Positions 46,537 to 54,851 of a stretch of DNA of 64,000 nt are shown here, one piece after another. The notes beneath the pieces are model-generated. The model saw only the letters and a program-made list of their open reading frames with translations. It searched no databases and was not told the origin of the DNA. This DNA is from UBA9926 sp913064795 (GTDB lineage: Bacteria; Pseudomonadota; Gammaproteobacteria; Pseudomonadales; Azotimanducaceae): assembly GCA_045560765.1 (NCBI GenBank), contig JBJKZD010000010.1:496001-560000 (forward strand), written 5' to 3'. The first letter of the stretch is position 1. Each line of letters starts with the position of its first letter. The position numbers and the translations under genes are program-made.

Positions 46537-46843
46537 CATTGGCGATTCTGTCGGCATGGTCTGATGGCAGGTTTTTGGTCGGTAGCATGAGTGCCACTGT
46601 CTGATCCTGCGCGGCGCTTGGGGGATTGCTGGCTGACAGCGAATGACACTGATCTGGGGTGATTGCACTCCAGAGATGAGGTTTGTTTTCCAAGACTGGG
46701 GTTTCTCAGAGCCGGATCATTGTTCTCAGCGGTTAATCAAAAAAAGTCCCGACAAAGTTTCTGATTGCTGCTGCGAGCGTCTAGCCGACGAAAACCGTGT
46801 ATAGTGCACCGCTCATTAGGTACCACCAACCGGAGCGTTAACC
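46537..46843. other. Intergenic region
   Basis: 307 bp. It holds a possible -10 TATAGT (46800-46805) before the next gene, without a clear -35. No gene is supported. Confidence 0.4.
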
Positions 46844-47380
46844 GTGAAACTAGTACGAAAAATTGGCGTGAGTGCATTGTGGTTTATGCTCATTTTAGCC
46901 ACCGCAGTGGCAACCGCTGCCATCAAGCAGCGATTTGAAGACGGACCCAATCGTGTGTTTTCTGGCGGTGCACTGGTCGCGGGTGAGCTCTACCAGGGTC
47001 CAGAGCCCGACTGGACGTTTGTCAATGAAATCGACACGCTTGAGTTGCAGTTGCTCAATCCTGTTTTGTCCCGAAGAATTTGGACAGCCTCGGTAGATGG
47101 TAAAATCTATGTTTGGTCAGGCTACATGAATAGTTTGGTGGGAAAACTCTGGAAAAGTTGGCCCTCCCAAGCCGAGCAAGATGGTCGGGCGGTGCTTCGG
47201 ATCGATGGTCTTCGTTACGAGCGTGCGCTCAATCGCGTCAAAACCGGCGATGTACTTGATGCGCTAACAGACGTGATTAACGACAAGTATCCTTCGAGAA
47301 CGTCCCGCAAGGCTGTCGAAGCGGGTGATGTTTGGGTGTTCGAGGCGGGTCCTAGGGCGTCAGCAGGAGGTGGGGAATAA
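46844..47380 (+). CDS. Membrane-anchored protein of unknown function, split-barrel-like
   Basis: A 178-residue protein starting at GTG. An N-terminal hydrophobic segment (ALWFMLILATAVATAA) is an anchor or uncleaved signal. The domain has RRIWTASVDGKIYVWSGYMN and VLRIDGLRYERAL, a beta pattern (a 'W...V.GK.YVW' strand pair) seen in split-barrel, FMN/F420-binding-like and DUF2255-type proteins; this is a structural guess. A homologous protein lies two genes downstream. Its stop shares one base with the start of the next small gene. Confidence 0.65.
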   Translation: MKLVRKIGVSALWFMLILATAVATAAIKQRFEDGPNRVFSGGALVAGELYQGPEPDWTFVNEIDTLELQLLNPVLSRRIWTASVDGKIYVWSGYMNSLVGKLWKSWPSQAEQDGRAVLRIDGLRYERALNRVKTGDVLDALTDVINDKYPSRTSRKAVEAGDVWVFEAGPRASAGGGE

Positions 47381-47508
47381 TGAAAACCTTGTTTATTAAG
47401 ATTGCCGCCGTGGTTCTGCTGACGGCTCTTAGCGTCTCTTTAATTCCCGGTTTGGATGATGCAGTTGAGAGCATCTTCCAAATTATCGTGCTGGTCGCAT
47501 CGAGCTAG
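47380..47508 (+). CDS. Small membrane protein (42 aa)
   Basis: The ATG (47380) overlaps the TAA of the upstream gene by one base, and AGGAGGTGGGG precedes it, so it is translationally coupled. The 42-residue product has an N-terminal helix (TLFIKIAAVVLLTALSVSL), a Pro-Gly turn and an amphipathic C-terminus (ESIFQIIVLVASS). It lies between two paralogous genes, so it is likely a real small protein. No family is recognised. Confidence 0.6.
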   Translation: MKTLFIKIAAVVLLTALSVSLIPGLDDAVESIFQIIVLVASS

Positions 47509-47548
47509 GCGCTCAGTTAATCATAGAGGTCATTTTGGAGACTGCTTA

Positions 47549-48007
47549 ATGACGAGTCCGGTGAAATTGTTCTATTGGTCAGTGGTGGCTGGCTTTTGCC
47601 TATTGATGACAAGCTGTGAGTACCTGCCCTTGTCTGCTGGGGCGCTTAAAGGTGATGAGGTACCGGTGCCCGACTCTTGGTCGGATATTGCACAGACCCA
47701 GATCATACAATTGGAGACTCAACCCGCTGACCCGTATTCGGTCAACCTTTGGACGGTAGAGGTCAGCGGCAAGTTGTATGTCTTTGCCGGGGACAATCGA
47801 GCGACCTGGGTTGATCATATTGCCGCCAATAGCAGCGTTCGATTGCAGGCAGCAACAGAGGTCTTTGCACTTTCCGCCGAGCGCGTTACAGATGCCGCAG
47901 AATTTGAGGCCTTTGCCGTCGAGTGGGAGAAGAAGTACGGTAACCGGCCTCAAAATGAGCAGGTTGATGAGACGTATCTCTTCCGCCTAACCCCGCGTAA
48001 AAGCTGA
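47549..48007 (+). CDS. Lipoprotein paralogous to the gene at 46844
   Basis: A 152-residue protein with a signal and a lipobox LLMTSC. Its mature domain parallels the 46844 product: PDSWSDIAQTQIIQLETQ and VNLWTVEVSGKLYVFAG match its PDWTFVNEIDTLELQ and RRIWTASVDGKIYVWSG. The start ATG 47549 has TTTGGAG seven bases upstream. The same operon order (anchor paralog, 42-residue protein, lipoprotein paralog) suggests an envelope complex of unknown role. Confidence 0.65.
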   Translation: MTSPVKLFYWSVVAGFCLLMTSCEYLPLSAGALKGDEVPVPDSWSDIAQTQIIQLETQPADPYSVNLWTVEVSGKLYVFAGDNRATWVDHIAANSSVRLQAATEVFALSAERVTDAAEFEAFAVEWEKKYGNRPQNEQVDETYLFRLTPRKS

Positions 48008-48018
48008 TCTTTGGGAAA

Positions 48019-48408
48019 CTAAATCCTTGGGGCAAGCCCAAAATGGATCCGGGTTTCTTGGAGGGTCTCAGCCATCACCGCATTGTTCCAGCGTTTTACG
48101 ATCGATTGGGATCGGAACAGTTGTGGTAATTCGATCACCAGGACAAAAACGATCAAAGCCCACCCGCCCATAGCAAAAGTCATAAAGCCGATCAGTGTTC
48201 CCATCAAATTCAGCAGGCCGAACAGCCATTTCCCTAGATAGAAATGATGGAGCCCTCCGATAATGATGTAATTTAGCGCTGCGTAGGTGTCTGGATCTTT
48301 GAGTTTTGTGCGCTCAAGTTCGTAGTAGTACTTTCGGTGTTCGGGTTGGAGCCCTGTCACTGCGCTCCGAAGGCTGTCTTCCTCTTTATCTAAGGACGCT
48401 GTTGACAT
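48019..48408 (-). CDS. TM2-like membrane protein
   Basis: A 129-residue protein. The region DPDTYAALNYIIIGGLHHFYLGKWLFGLLNLMG resembles a TM2 domain (two helices around a short, Gly-rich turn), with a long charged N-terminal tail. The function of TM2 proteins in bacteria is unknown. Its start overlaps the end of yidD by 19 bp in another frame, so the genes are coupled. Confidence 0.75.
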   Translation of the reverse strand: MSTASLDKEEDSLRSAVTGLQPEHRKYYYELERTKLKDPDTYAALNYIIIGGLHHFYLGKWLFGLLNLMGTLIGFMTFAMGGWALIVFVLVIELPQLFRSQSIVKRWNNAVMAETLQETRIHFGLAPRI

Positions 48409-48644
48409 GGTACCTCCGGAACAGGATCCAATCGTTTGCTGATCGCATCACGGTCGTTACAACGCTGAATTCTGGCGAGACTGAGTCCGAGCCCTCGACT
48501 GAGTCCATGCGCCTCAAGCGCTTGACAGGCGTACTCTGAGCACGTGGGTTCAAAGTTACATTCGATTGCGAAATGAGACTTTGAGCCTCCTCGTGCCTGG
48601 TACCGCCGGATGAGCGTGATGAGGACATCTTTTAAAAAGCTCAC
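48390..48644 (-). CDS. yidD: Membrane protein insertion efficiency factor YidD
   Basis: An 84-residue protein. Three Cys (one in IECNFEPTCSEYACQALEAHG) and the N-terminal amphipathic LITLIRRYQ fit YidD, which helps YidC/Sec insert membrane proteins. The usual home is next to rnpA-yidC; here it lies between DUF4177- and TM2-like genes, which overlap it by 4 and 19 bp. The C-terminal 30 residues are less typical. Confidence 0.82.
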   Translation of the reverse strand: MSFLKDVLITLIRRYQARGGSKSHFAIECNFEPTCSEYACQALEAHGLSRGLGLSLARIQRCNDRDAISKRLDPVPEVPCQQRP

Positions 48645-48871
48645 TGGGTCGATCTGCCCAAGGTTACGATCATTGCTTCTCTGGACCAGAACAGTAGGTA
48701 TCGCTTGTTTTCGATGACCTGAAAGACCACTTGCCAGCCATCAGCAGCTTCTTGATTAAGCGTGGATTCAATTTTTTTAAGTGGAAGTCCACTGGCGCCA
48801 AGAAAAATGGTGCCGCAACCGCCCTCGGCAATATGAAGAATCTTGAATTCGTCGTAGTGCGTTGTGGTCAT
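48641..48871 (-). CDS. DUF4177-like protein
   Basis: A 76-residue protein. The strands DEFKILHIAEGG and TLNQEAADGWQVVFQVI plus the end REAMIVTLGR fit DUF4177, a small alpha/beta domain of unknown function. Its stop overlaps the yidD start by 4 bp, so the three-gene unit (DUF4177, yidD, TM2) is one transcript. Confidence 0.75.
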   Translation of the reverse strand: MTTTHYDEFKILHIAEGGCGTIFLGASGLPLKKIESTLNQEAADGWQVVFQVIENKRYLLFWSREAMIVTLGRSTQ

Positions 48872-49154
48872 CGTTCCTACCTTAATCAGAGATTGACGTT
48901 CGTTTCTAGCAAATACACCCGCGCTCTGTCAAAAAGCGCTGGGATTAGAATGCCCCGAGGCCGTTGCAGGCGGCGTTCGATAATCTTGCGGGTGAGCTCG
49001 ATGTTGGGATCTCTCTTTATGGGGCTAAGCGGCTCGTCGTCTTATCCAGTTTTGGGAAAAGCACTTCTTTAAAAAACTAATTTCGAACTATTGTTGTTGC
49101 CTCCGATAATTTTGATTAGTTTGATAGCTCATTTCAACGGTGGGGATGTAGCGG

Positions 49155-49847
49155 ATGAGAAATTGTAAATTGTTACTGATTGCTGGGTTTTTGGCTGGCT
49201 TTTATCCAGCCTTTGGCGATCACCATGGTGATGCGAAGGTTGATCAGTCTCACTACGTATTGCATTCGACATTTGAGATTGCGCCGGGTCAAAATCCCGA
49301 TGATCTCAAAGAAGAACTCGTGGCTTACCAGACCTCGCAAGAAGCCAACGGCTTTAATAACTGTGGCCTGTATCAACATGAATACGGCTCTGCACGTGGG
49401 TTTTATGGTTTTTGCTATTTCGATGATTTTGCTCAAATCGACGCTATCATGAAAAAAAGTGAGGCGGCAACCTCGGCTTCAGAGCCTCAAACTTTTGCGC
49501 ATCACACCGACAATATTCTGGAGATACAACAGCGCCAATTGAAGGCGTCACCCGAACGTGTTGCACACATGGTTTGGCGGTTTGGGTCAAACCTGACGAT
49601 GAATGAACGTCAAGCGCGTGCGGATCGGTTGTTCGATGTGTTCTCCCGTGGATTCGGTGCCTGCAATTTGTATCACCACGCATGGGGCTCTGACCTAGGC
49701 CATTACATGACCTGCGGTTACAAAGACTACACCGACTTCGGGAAAAAATATGATGCCGTGAACAAAATCATGGGTGATGAGCTGATGGATGCGAACCTCG
49801 ATATTTTTGAACACTCCGATGAGTTGCTGGTAAAAGTGATGGATTAA
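49155..49847 (+). CDS. Exported protein with two tandem 100-residue repeats
   Basis: A 230-residue protein with a signal peptide ending near YPAFG/DHH. Its mature part is two copies of one domain: Cys70-x-LYQHEYGSARGFYGFCYFDD (Cys87) and Cys170-x-LYHHAWGSDLGHYMTCGYKD (Cys187), exactly 100 residues apart. The pattern C-x-LYxHxxGSxxGxYxxC suggests a ferredoxin-like (ABM/dimeric barrel) fold, with a Cys pair in each copy that may form a disulfide. The family is not recognised. The gene stands alone. Confidence 0.65.
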   Translation: MRNCKLLLIAGFLAGFYPAFGDHHGDAKVDQSHYVLHSTFEIAPGQNPDDLKEELVAYQTSQEANGFNNCGLYQHEYGSARGFYGFCYFDDFAQIDAIMKKSEAATSASEPQTFAHHTDNILEIQQRQLKASPERVAHMVWRFGSNLTMNERQARADRLFDVFSRGFGACNLYHHAWGSDLGHYMTCGYKDYTDFGKKYDAVNKIMGDELMDANLDIFEHSDELLVKVMD

Positions 49848-50176
49848 AGCTTTGGCCCTGCTGCGGCCAAGCCACTGACTGAGTCGGGAAATTCGGATCG
49901 ATGCGCCCACCCCGACGGCCCGAAAGAGCAGTGATCGCTCCGAGAGACCCCGCAATGAATAGTGAGAGTGAGCTCGGTGCTGAGGATTAAGAAAGCATTT
50001 CAAACGATGGTTGCGCTTCATTCTCTGTGTTGAATGCTGTCCTCCGTCGTCGAGGGAGTATCTTTCACCGTTATAGATGGCTGGGATGAATGGCTGGGCT
50101 TTGGGCGCGGGGACGCATTTCGGTTTTGTAGACGGTGAGATATAGTACGGCCTTTCTTGGAAAGGACGAAAGACCG
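49848..50176. other. Intergenic region
   Basis: 329 bp. AAAGGACG for the next gene lies at its end. A possible -10 (TATAGT, 50141-50146) is present but the -35 is poor. No other gene is supported. Confidence 0.4.
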
Positions 50177-50866
50177 ATGGCTGAAATGACTTTGGATGCG
50201 GCAGTAAGAGGTCGACATTCCGTGAGAGGGTTCTTACCCGACCCCGTCCCCAAAACACTGATGCATAAAGTGTTCGATCTCGCGCAATGGTCTCCTTCGG
50301 GAACCAATGTCCAGCCTTGGCACATTTGCGTGGCCTCGGGCTCGGTGAGGGATGCCCTCCGTGATGAATTTCTACGCCGGGTTAAAAGTGGGGTTGCTGC
50401 AACTCCCGACCACCACGACAAAGGACGGCTGAGTGAGCCTTTCAAAGCGCGTAGGCGGGGGTGTGCCAGGGCGCTTTACGATGCGATGGGCATCCAGTGG
50501 GAAGACAAAGCCGGCAGAGCCGATGCCAGTTTGCGAAATTTTGAATTATTCGATGCCCCTCACGTCGCTTTTTTTTGTATGAAGGATATCTTTGGCGGAC
50601 AATCTGCGGCGGATGTCGGCATGTACACGCAAACCCTAATGCTGGCGATGACAGCCCACGGGTTGGCTTCTTGCGCTCAGGGAACGATGGGTCACTATCC
50701 TGATTTGGTCCGTGAGACGTTTGGCCTCGACCCGGACATGACCATCTTATACGGACTGAGCTTTGGTTATGAAGATAAGACCGTCGCCGCCAATGCGGCG
50801 CGTACGACTCGGGCGGATAGAACGGAAAGTGTCCAGTTTCTGGGTGGTGAGATTGATTATGAGTGA
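50177..50866 (+). CDS. Nitroreductase-family protein
   Basis: A 229-residue FMN flavoprotein. The N-terminal RHSVRGFLPDPVPKTLMHKVFDLAQWSPSGTNVQPW is the classic nitroreductase FMN-binding opening, and the C-terminal SCAQGTMGHYPDLVRETFGL is typical. These enzymes transfer electrons from NAD(P)H to nitro groups, quinones or flavins. ATG 50177 is preferred because AAAGGACG is ~9 bases upstream; the longer in-frame start at 50135 adds residues with no ribosome site. A Rieske oxygenase-like gene follows after 134 bp, so the flavoprotein may be its electron donor (inference). Confidence 0.88.
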   Translation: MAEMTLDAAVRGRHSVRGFLPDPVPKTLMHKVFDLAQWSPSGTNVQPWHICVASGSVRDALRDEFLRRVKSGVAATPDHHDKGRLSEPFKARRRGCARALYDAMGIQWEDKAGRADASLRNFELFDAPHVAFFCMKDIFGGQSAADVGMYTQTLMLAMTAHGLASCAQGTMGHYPDLVRETFGLDPDMTILYGLSFGYEDKTVAANAARTTRADRTESVQFLGGEIDYE

Positions 50867-51000
50867 TGGCGAAATCAGGCGCTAATGATGCTAGAGGAGG
50901 CCTTTATAGCGACGTTCGGTTGGATATTCTTTCGAATGATTGACATCACCTGCAGGCCCGATCACGCTCTTGTAGAACAGTAATCACTAAAGGATGGTCG

Positions 51001-51843
51001 ATGTCGTCGGAAATTGTCTCTGCTTCGTCGCTCTGGGTTGGCAGTTATCGTCGGCGGATGAAGGTGTCTCTAGAGCGCATGTATGAAAACGCATTAGATT
51101 GGGCTCATCTTCCGTATTTGCACAACAGCGCTTTCTCAAGCATCGAGGTGATTGAAGCAGGCGACTGGGGGTGGCGGGCTGATTTGGGTTTGAGCCAGCG
51201 CCCCGAGGGCGGGGCACCGCCTCATATCACGCTACAACTCACTTTAGACCGAGCCCACCGGCGATGGGTCTCGAGCACCCTAGAGGGGCCGGGGGCTGGC
51301 AGCGAAATCTGGACCCATGTGTTTGAGTTTGGGTCTCGGGATCTAGAAATCCAAGCCGATTTTTTTATTCCAGGAGTCGCTGAGGCTGATAGAGCCTCAG
51401 TCGGTGCCGTTTATGCAGAGCTCTATCAAGGTCTGTACGACGAGGACGAGGCGATGATGCTTGAGCGTCAAAGGGCCCTCGATGGGCAGTCCGCCTCGAA
51501 AGGTGGTTTGGATGTATCAAACCCGGAAGATCATGCGCTCGGGACCGTTCAATCCTTGACCTCGATGCTGCCTTTCGATTTTGCATATCAGGGTCAACAC
51601 TGGCGGTTGATCAAGGATCAGGAGGAATGGTTGGTCTATACACTGACGTGTCCGCACCTCCTTGGAAGCTTTAAGACAGTGACTGCGGAGTCGGGCACGG
51701 TGACGTGTCCGTGGCACGGCTATCGCTTTAATCTTCGCTCAGGTGAATGCCTCTCGGGTGCTGATTGTCGGCTGCCCAATCCGCCGAAGTTAATCGAACG
51801 CAACGGCTGGCTCTACGTCCAAAAAAATACCGTCAACGTTTAA
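51001..51843 (+). CDS. Rieske oxygenase with inverted domain order
   Basis: A 280-residue protein. Unlike usual Rieske oxygenases (Rieske domain first), it has the mononuclear iron motif NxxDxxHx4H first, in ENALDWAHLPYLH (Asn30, Asp33, His36, His41), and the Rieske [2Fe-2S] centre last: CPHLLG (Cys217, His219) and CPWHG (Cys236, His239). The iron motif matches that of dicamba O-demethylase-type enzymes. All expected ligands for both centres are visible, so the protein may be an active oxygenase that has been circularly permuted. A good ribosome site AAAGGATGGTCG precedes the start. It follows a nitroreductase-family gene. The substrate is unknown. Confidence 0.8.
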   Translation: MSSEIVSASSLWVGSYRRRMKVSLERMYENALDWAHLPYLHNSAFSSIEVIEAGDWGWRADLGLSQRPEGGAPPHITLQLTLDRAHRRWVSSTLEGPGAGSEIWTHVFEFGSRDLEIQADFFIPGVAEADRASVGAVYAELYQGLYDEDEAMMLERQRALDGQSASKGGLDVSNPEDHALGTVQSLTSMLPFDFAYQGQHWRLIKDQEEWLVYTLTCPHLLGSFKTVTAESGTVTCPWHGYRFNLRSGECLSGADCRLPNPPKLIERNGWLYVQKNTVNV

Positions 51844-52176
51844 GTCTCAATCAATCAGTGCCAAATTCTCAGTTGCAAGGCCTTGGTCTCAATGCCTCAG
51901 TTTTGAGGTCTTGGTCTCACTGGTTCAGTCTCAAAAGTCTCAGGCCTGCTCCGAGTTTGAAATGGGCTGCGACGTCCCTTGGTTTGTAACGCCCTAAAAA
52001 CGCATCAAAAGTAGGGCTCAGGGGTAGCATTGGCCCTGCTCGTTGATCGAGGGCGATAGAGAGACGTTGAACTAAAAGTGCTCGATGCTTTTCCCCTGGG
52101 CGCATACCATCTAGCCGCCTAATACATCCATCTACCATCCAGCCATCCACTACTCAGCCATCTACCACTTAGCCAT
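51844..52176. other. Region with imperfect repeats
   Basis: 333 bp between convergent genes. It shows several copies of GGTCTCA-like words (51885-51940) and then the 15-bp repeats of the next entry. No gene is supported. Confidence 0.4.
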
Positions 52177-52189
52177 CTACCACATGGCC
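52130..52189 (-). repeat. 15-bp tandem repeat, four units, overlapping the cyclase 3' end
   Basis: Four 15-bp units (52130-52144, 52145-52159, 52160-52174, 52175-52189) follow the pattern ATCTACCACxxAGCC. The last unit includes the stop codon of the cyclase gene, so the others look like copies of the gene's end. Confidence 0.7.
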
Positions 52190-53136
52190 ACTGGATTGAT
52201 GATCATCTGCACAGCGCCCTTGAGTTTTGCTTGTCCTAACACAAACATAAATTCGTAGACTTTTTCCCGAGCAAGATGACCAGTATCCATCGTCTCAAGA
52301 ATATAAATACCGTTTTCCTTGAGCAGGATGCTGTGCCCAAAAAAGAGTTTGTCGCCGGGTCCTGCGGGCACCGCCTCAAGGCCCCAGGTATCTGCGCCCA
52401 CCGCCATGGGATTGAGCCCTGCAAGATACTGTGCGGCTTCATTGTTGATACCAGGGATCGTAGAGCCCCAGATCTCGGGCTCGCTTTTGAGCTTTGCATC
52501 AGTCCAGCCCGTGTGCAGCAAGATGACGTCGCCTGTTTTGAAGGTGATGGATTGAGCCTTGGCGGCAGCTTTTAGGTCTTCGGAGGTAATGACTTGGCCT
52601 GCCGTCATCGCACTGACATCAAAGTGCCGGGTCATATCTAACAGGATTCCCCGTCCGATTAGTGGCGGAACTTGATGGGTTCCAAGTTTGGTCAGACCGG
52701 TGATCTGCGCAAAATCTTTGCCTTCGTTACAGTTATAGAACATATTCCCTTCACCGAGATGCCCCAGTCCATCAAGTTGAGGCCCAGTTCCGAGCCACAT
52801 CTGTACAAGGTCATCGTTGTAGGACATCTGCCAGCCATAGGTTTGCGTTGTATCGACCCCGAGTTGTTGGCCGGGCTGAACAACCTGCAATTGGGTGTAC
52901 CTTGGCGGAAATGAGGGCATGCCTGGCTCGATCACGATACCAAGTCCATGACTTTCACCGAGTTTGACCAACTGTGTCGCTGCCAAGATTTGTTGTGGGT
53001 TCACATAGTTGGCTGCGCCAATCTCATCATTGGTGCCCCATTTAGAGGGTTGGCAATGATCATCAGCAGCAGCTTGAAAAGACAGCCCAAAAAATAATAA
53101 GACGAGGGGCCAGGCTCTAGAGGTTGGGTGGCGCAT
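52177..53136 (-). CDS. Exported cyclase-family protein (metal-dependent hydrolase)
   Basis: A 319-residue protein with a signal peptide (LVLLFFGLSFQAAA/DD). It belongs to the cyclase/kynurenine-formamidase-like family (PF04199-type): GTGPQLDGLGHLGEG replaces the usual GTHxDxxxH metal motif, with Gln in the place of one His, and TGDVILLHTGW follows. Members open lactams, lactones or formamides. The start is ATG 53136 with AAAGGAG eight bases upstream; an in-frame ATG at 53163 has no such site. It is a single gene on the minus strand, exported to the periplasm. Confidence 0.8.
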   Translation of the reverse strand: MRHPTSRAWPLVLLFFGLSFQAAADDHCQPSKWGTNDEIGAANYVNPQQILAATQLVKLGESHGLGIVIEPGMPSFPPRYTQLQVVQPGQQLGVDTTQTYGWQMSYNDDLVQMWLGTGPQLDGLGHLGEGNMFYNCNEGKDFAQITGLTKLGTHQVPPLIGRGILLDMTRHFDVSAMTAGQVITSEDLKAAAKAQSITFKTGDVILLHTGWTDAKLKSEPEIWGSTIPGINNEAAQYLAGLNPMAVGADTWGLEAVPAGPGDKLFFGHSILLKENGIYILETMDTGHLAREKVYEFMFVLGQAKLKGAVQMIINPVAMW

Positions 53137-53661
53137 GGGTATCTCCTTTTGTCGATCGTGCATGGGTGCGTCGTGTAAAGACCGCGCTTGAGGCCAACTC
53201 GCGTGTCACACCGCTTAGGTTGGATCACCGTTTTAACCATTAAGATGATCACTGGCCTTGGTGGTTTTTGCAAGCGAGCCCTTCATCCCGAGAACCTGAG
53301 GGTCCTAATGTTCTTGGTTGCGTTGACAGAATCAATGAGGGCACAATCTGATGCCACCGCCTTGGCCTCGCTGCAGTCGGATTACGCCGCCAAAGAAGCC
53401 GGTGCAAGGCCTGAGGGCGTCAAGTGAGGAAACTCGGCCTGAGAAGATATGATGCGGGCGATCAAACGCTTAAGAGACCTTCGGTCAGAGGCGTCATCTT
53501 GGCCCTGGTCTATGATTGGAATAACCTATGAAGCCGTGTGCCCTGGATCTAGGGACCGATAGGGGAGAGAAGCGCGGTTGTACAAAAGCGGGTTAACAAA
53601 AGCGGTTTAAAAAACGTTTTAATAACGCAAGCAGTTTGAACAACAGATCGAGAGGAAGCTT
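53137..53661. other. Intergenic region with a short direct repeat
   Basis: 525 bp. A 79-codon open frame (53188-53427) has no family, no ribosome site and starts with TTG, so I do not call it. A tandem pair ACAAAAGCGG(G/T)TTA, 14 bp each, lies at 53582-53609. The site AGAGGAAGCTT serves the next gene. Confidence 0.4.
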
Positions 53662-53967
53662 ATGATCGTCGTAAATGCAGTAATTGAATCATCAGAAGAA
53701 GACATCCGGATGCTTAAAACGGCTATTGCAGATATGGAAGCTGCGAGTCGCCAGGAGGCAGGGTGTTTTGATTACACCTTTTCAGTTGAATTAAACCAAC
53801 CCGGAACCCTGCGGGTTACCGAATGTTGGGAGTCGATGGAAGCCCTCAACGCGCATTTCAATGAGCCGCATATGGCCCTGTTTCAAGCAGCCCTTGCCGC
53901 TCATCCACCGAAATCAGTGGCCGCGAAATTTTATGATGCGAATGAGGTCGTGCCGCCTGGCTTTTGA
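53662..53967 (+). CDS. Antibiotic biosynthesis monooxygenase (ABM/quinol monooxygenase-like)
   Basis: A 101-residue dimeric alpha/beta-barrel protein. The opening IVVNAVIESSEEDIRMLKTAIADMEAASRQEAGCFDYTF and the central W in TECWESMEALNAHF are typical of the ABM family, many of which act on quinols or polyketide-like anthrones without a cofactor. It stands alone with a good ribosome site (AGAGGAAGCTT). Confidence 0.85.
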   Translation: MIVVNAVIESSEEDIRMLKTAIADMEAASRQEAGCFDYTFSVELNQPGTLRVTECWESMEALNAHFNEPHMALFQAALAAHPPKSVAAKFYDANEVVPPGF

Positions 53968-54105
53968 CCGGACTGGGTGCAAAAATCGATTGAGCAAGCG
54001 CGCACTGGATTGAAGCTGCGAAAAAAAATTTTTTCAGGGTAGACTTAAAGTCAGGTGCCTAAAGTCCAAAGCCTTGGATGTTCTCGGCAAACCTAGGAGG
54101 GGTCA

Positions 54106-54504
54106 ATGCGGATCGTTCAAGCGGTTTTGGTCATATTAATGATTTGGCTGATGGTGGCGAGCTTTTTGCCGATTGTGGGCTGGAGTCTTTATCTCCCTTT
54201 TGAGGTTGAGGAACTGGACTTATCGGGGGTTTATTTAAGGCTAGTGACCATTAAGTCGGCTGCCTTCATGACGATGGTGTACTTTATTTACAATTATTTG
54301 CGTCATCGCAGACCGTGGTCTTCGGTCGCACCATTGTTAGTCTTCAGCAACTTCCTAGTGGGTTTCGGTGTTTACTATATGATCCGATATGATCCTTCGG
54401 TGATGGTAGATTGGTTGGTTTTGGCGTTTCTGATCATTCTGTCCGTGGTGCTTTTTTTCGAGAACGAGAAAGAGTCGCGCACAATCTTTAAGGATGATTG
54501 GTAA
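54106..54504 (+). CDS. Membrane protein of unknown function (132 aa)
   Basis: A 132-residue integral membrane protein with about four helices: VLVILMIWLMVASFLPIVGW, AAFMTMVYFIYNYL, VAPLLVFSNFLVGFGVYYMI and WLVLAFLIILSVVLFF. The C-terminus is polar (ENEKESRTIFKDDW). AGGAGGGG lies six bases upstream. No family is recognised and it stands alone. Confidence 0.75.
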   Translation: MRIVQAVLVILMIWLMVASFLPIVGWSLYLPFEVEELDLSGVYLRLVTIKSAAFMTMVYFIYNYLRHRRPWSSVAPLLVFSNFLVGFGVYYMIRYDPSVMVDWLVLAFLIILSVVLFFENEKESRTIFKDDW

Positions 54505-54851
54505 GTAAATTCCACCCAATCGTAATCGAAGGAGCGGTCAGCGGGTCCGTAAACTTTGCAATGATCCATGCTCGCGTCCCAAGTGATACGCAAAAAGGCA
54601 GTAAAACCGCGAAGAACTGGATTTTTGCTGTTGACCCCGGGGCAGACTGTACGCTCCCTTGAGCAGGGCGCAGGTGTTAGGTGCGTAGGTGCTGAACCCG
54701 GTAACACTGTCTCTAAGCAAAGAAGTCACGTCTCTCCTAGGTTGTTTGCTGGTCATGGCTTTCCGAGGAAAGGGACTGGGCGTGATTTCAATGTGTTGGT
54801 TATGCTAACATTCGCGCGTTTTTCTTCTAGTCTTCGCAGGAAGTGCACTCG
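54505..54851. other. Intergenic region
   Basis: 347 bp upstream of DAHP synthase. I see no clear tryptophan/tyrosine attenuator or leader peptide, and no gene. Confidence 0.4.

Noticed and set aside
53188..53427. A 79-codon open frame upstream of the ABM gene
   Set aside because: TTG start, no ribosome site, no recognisable domain; likely chance.
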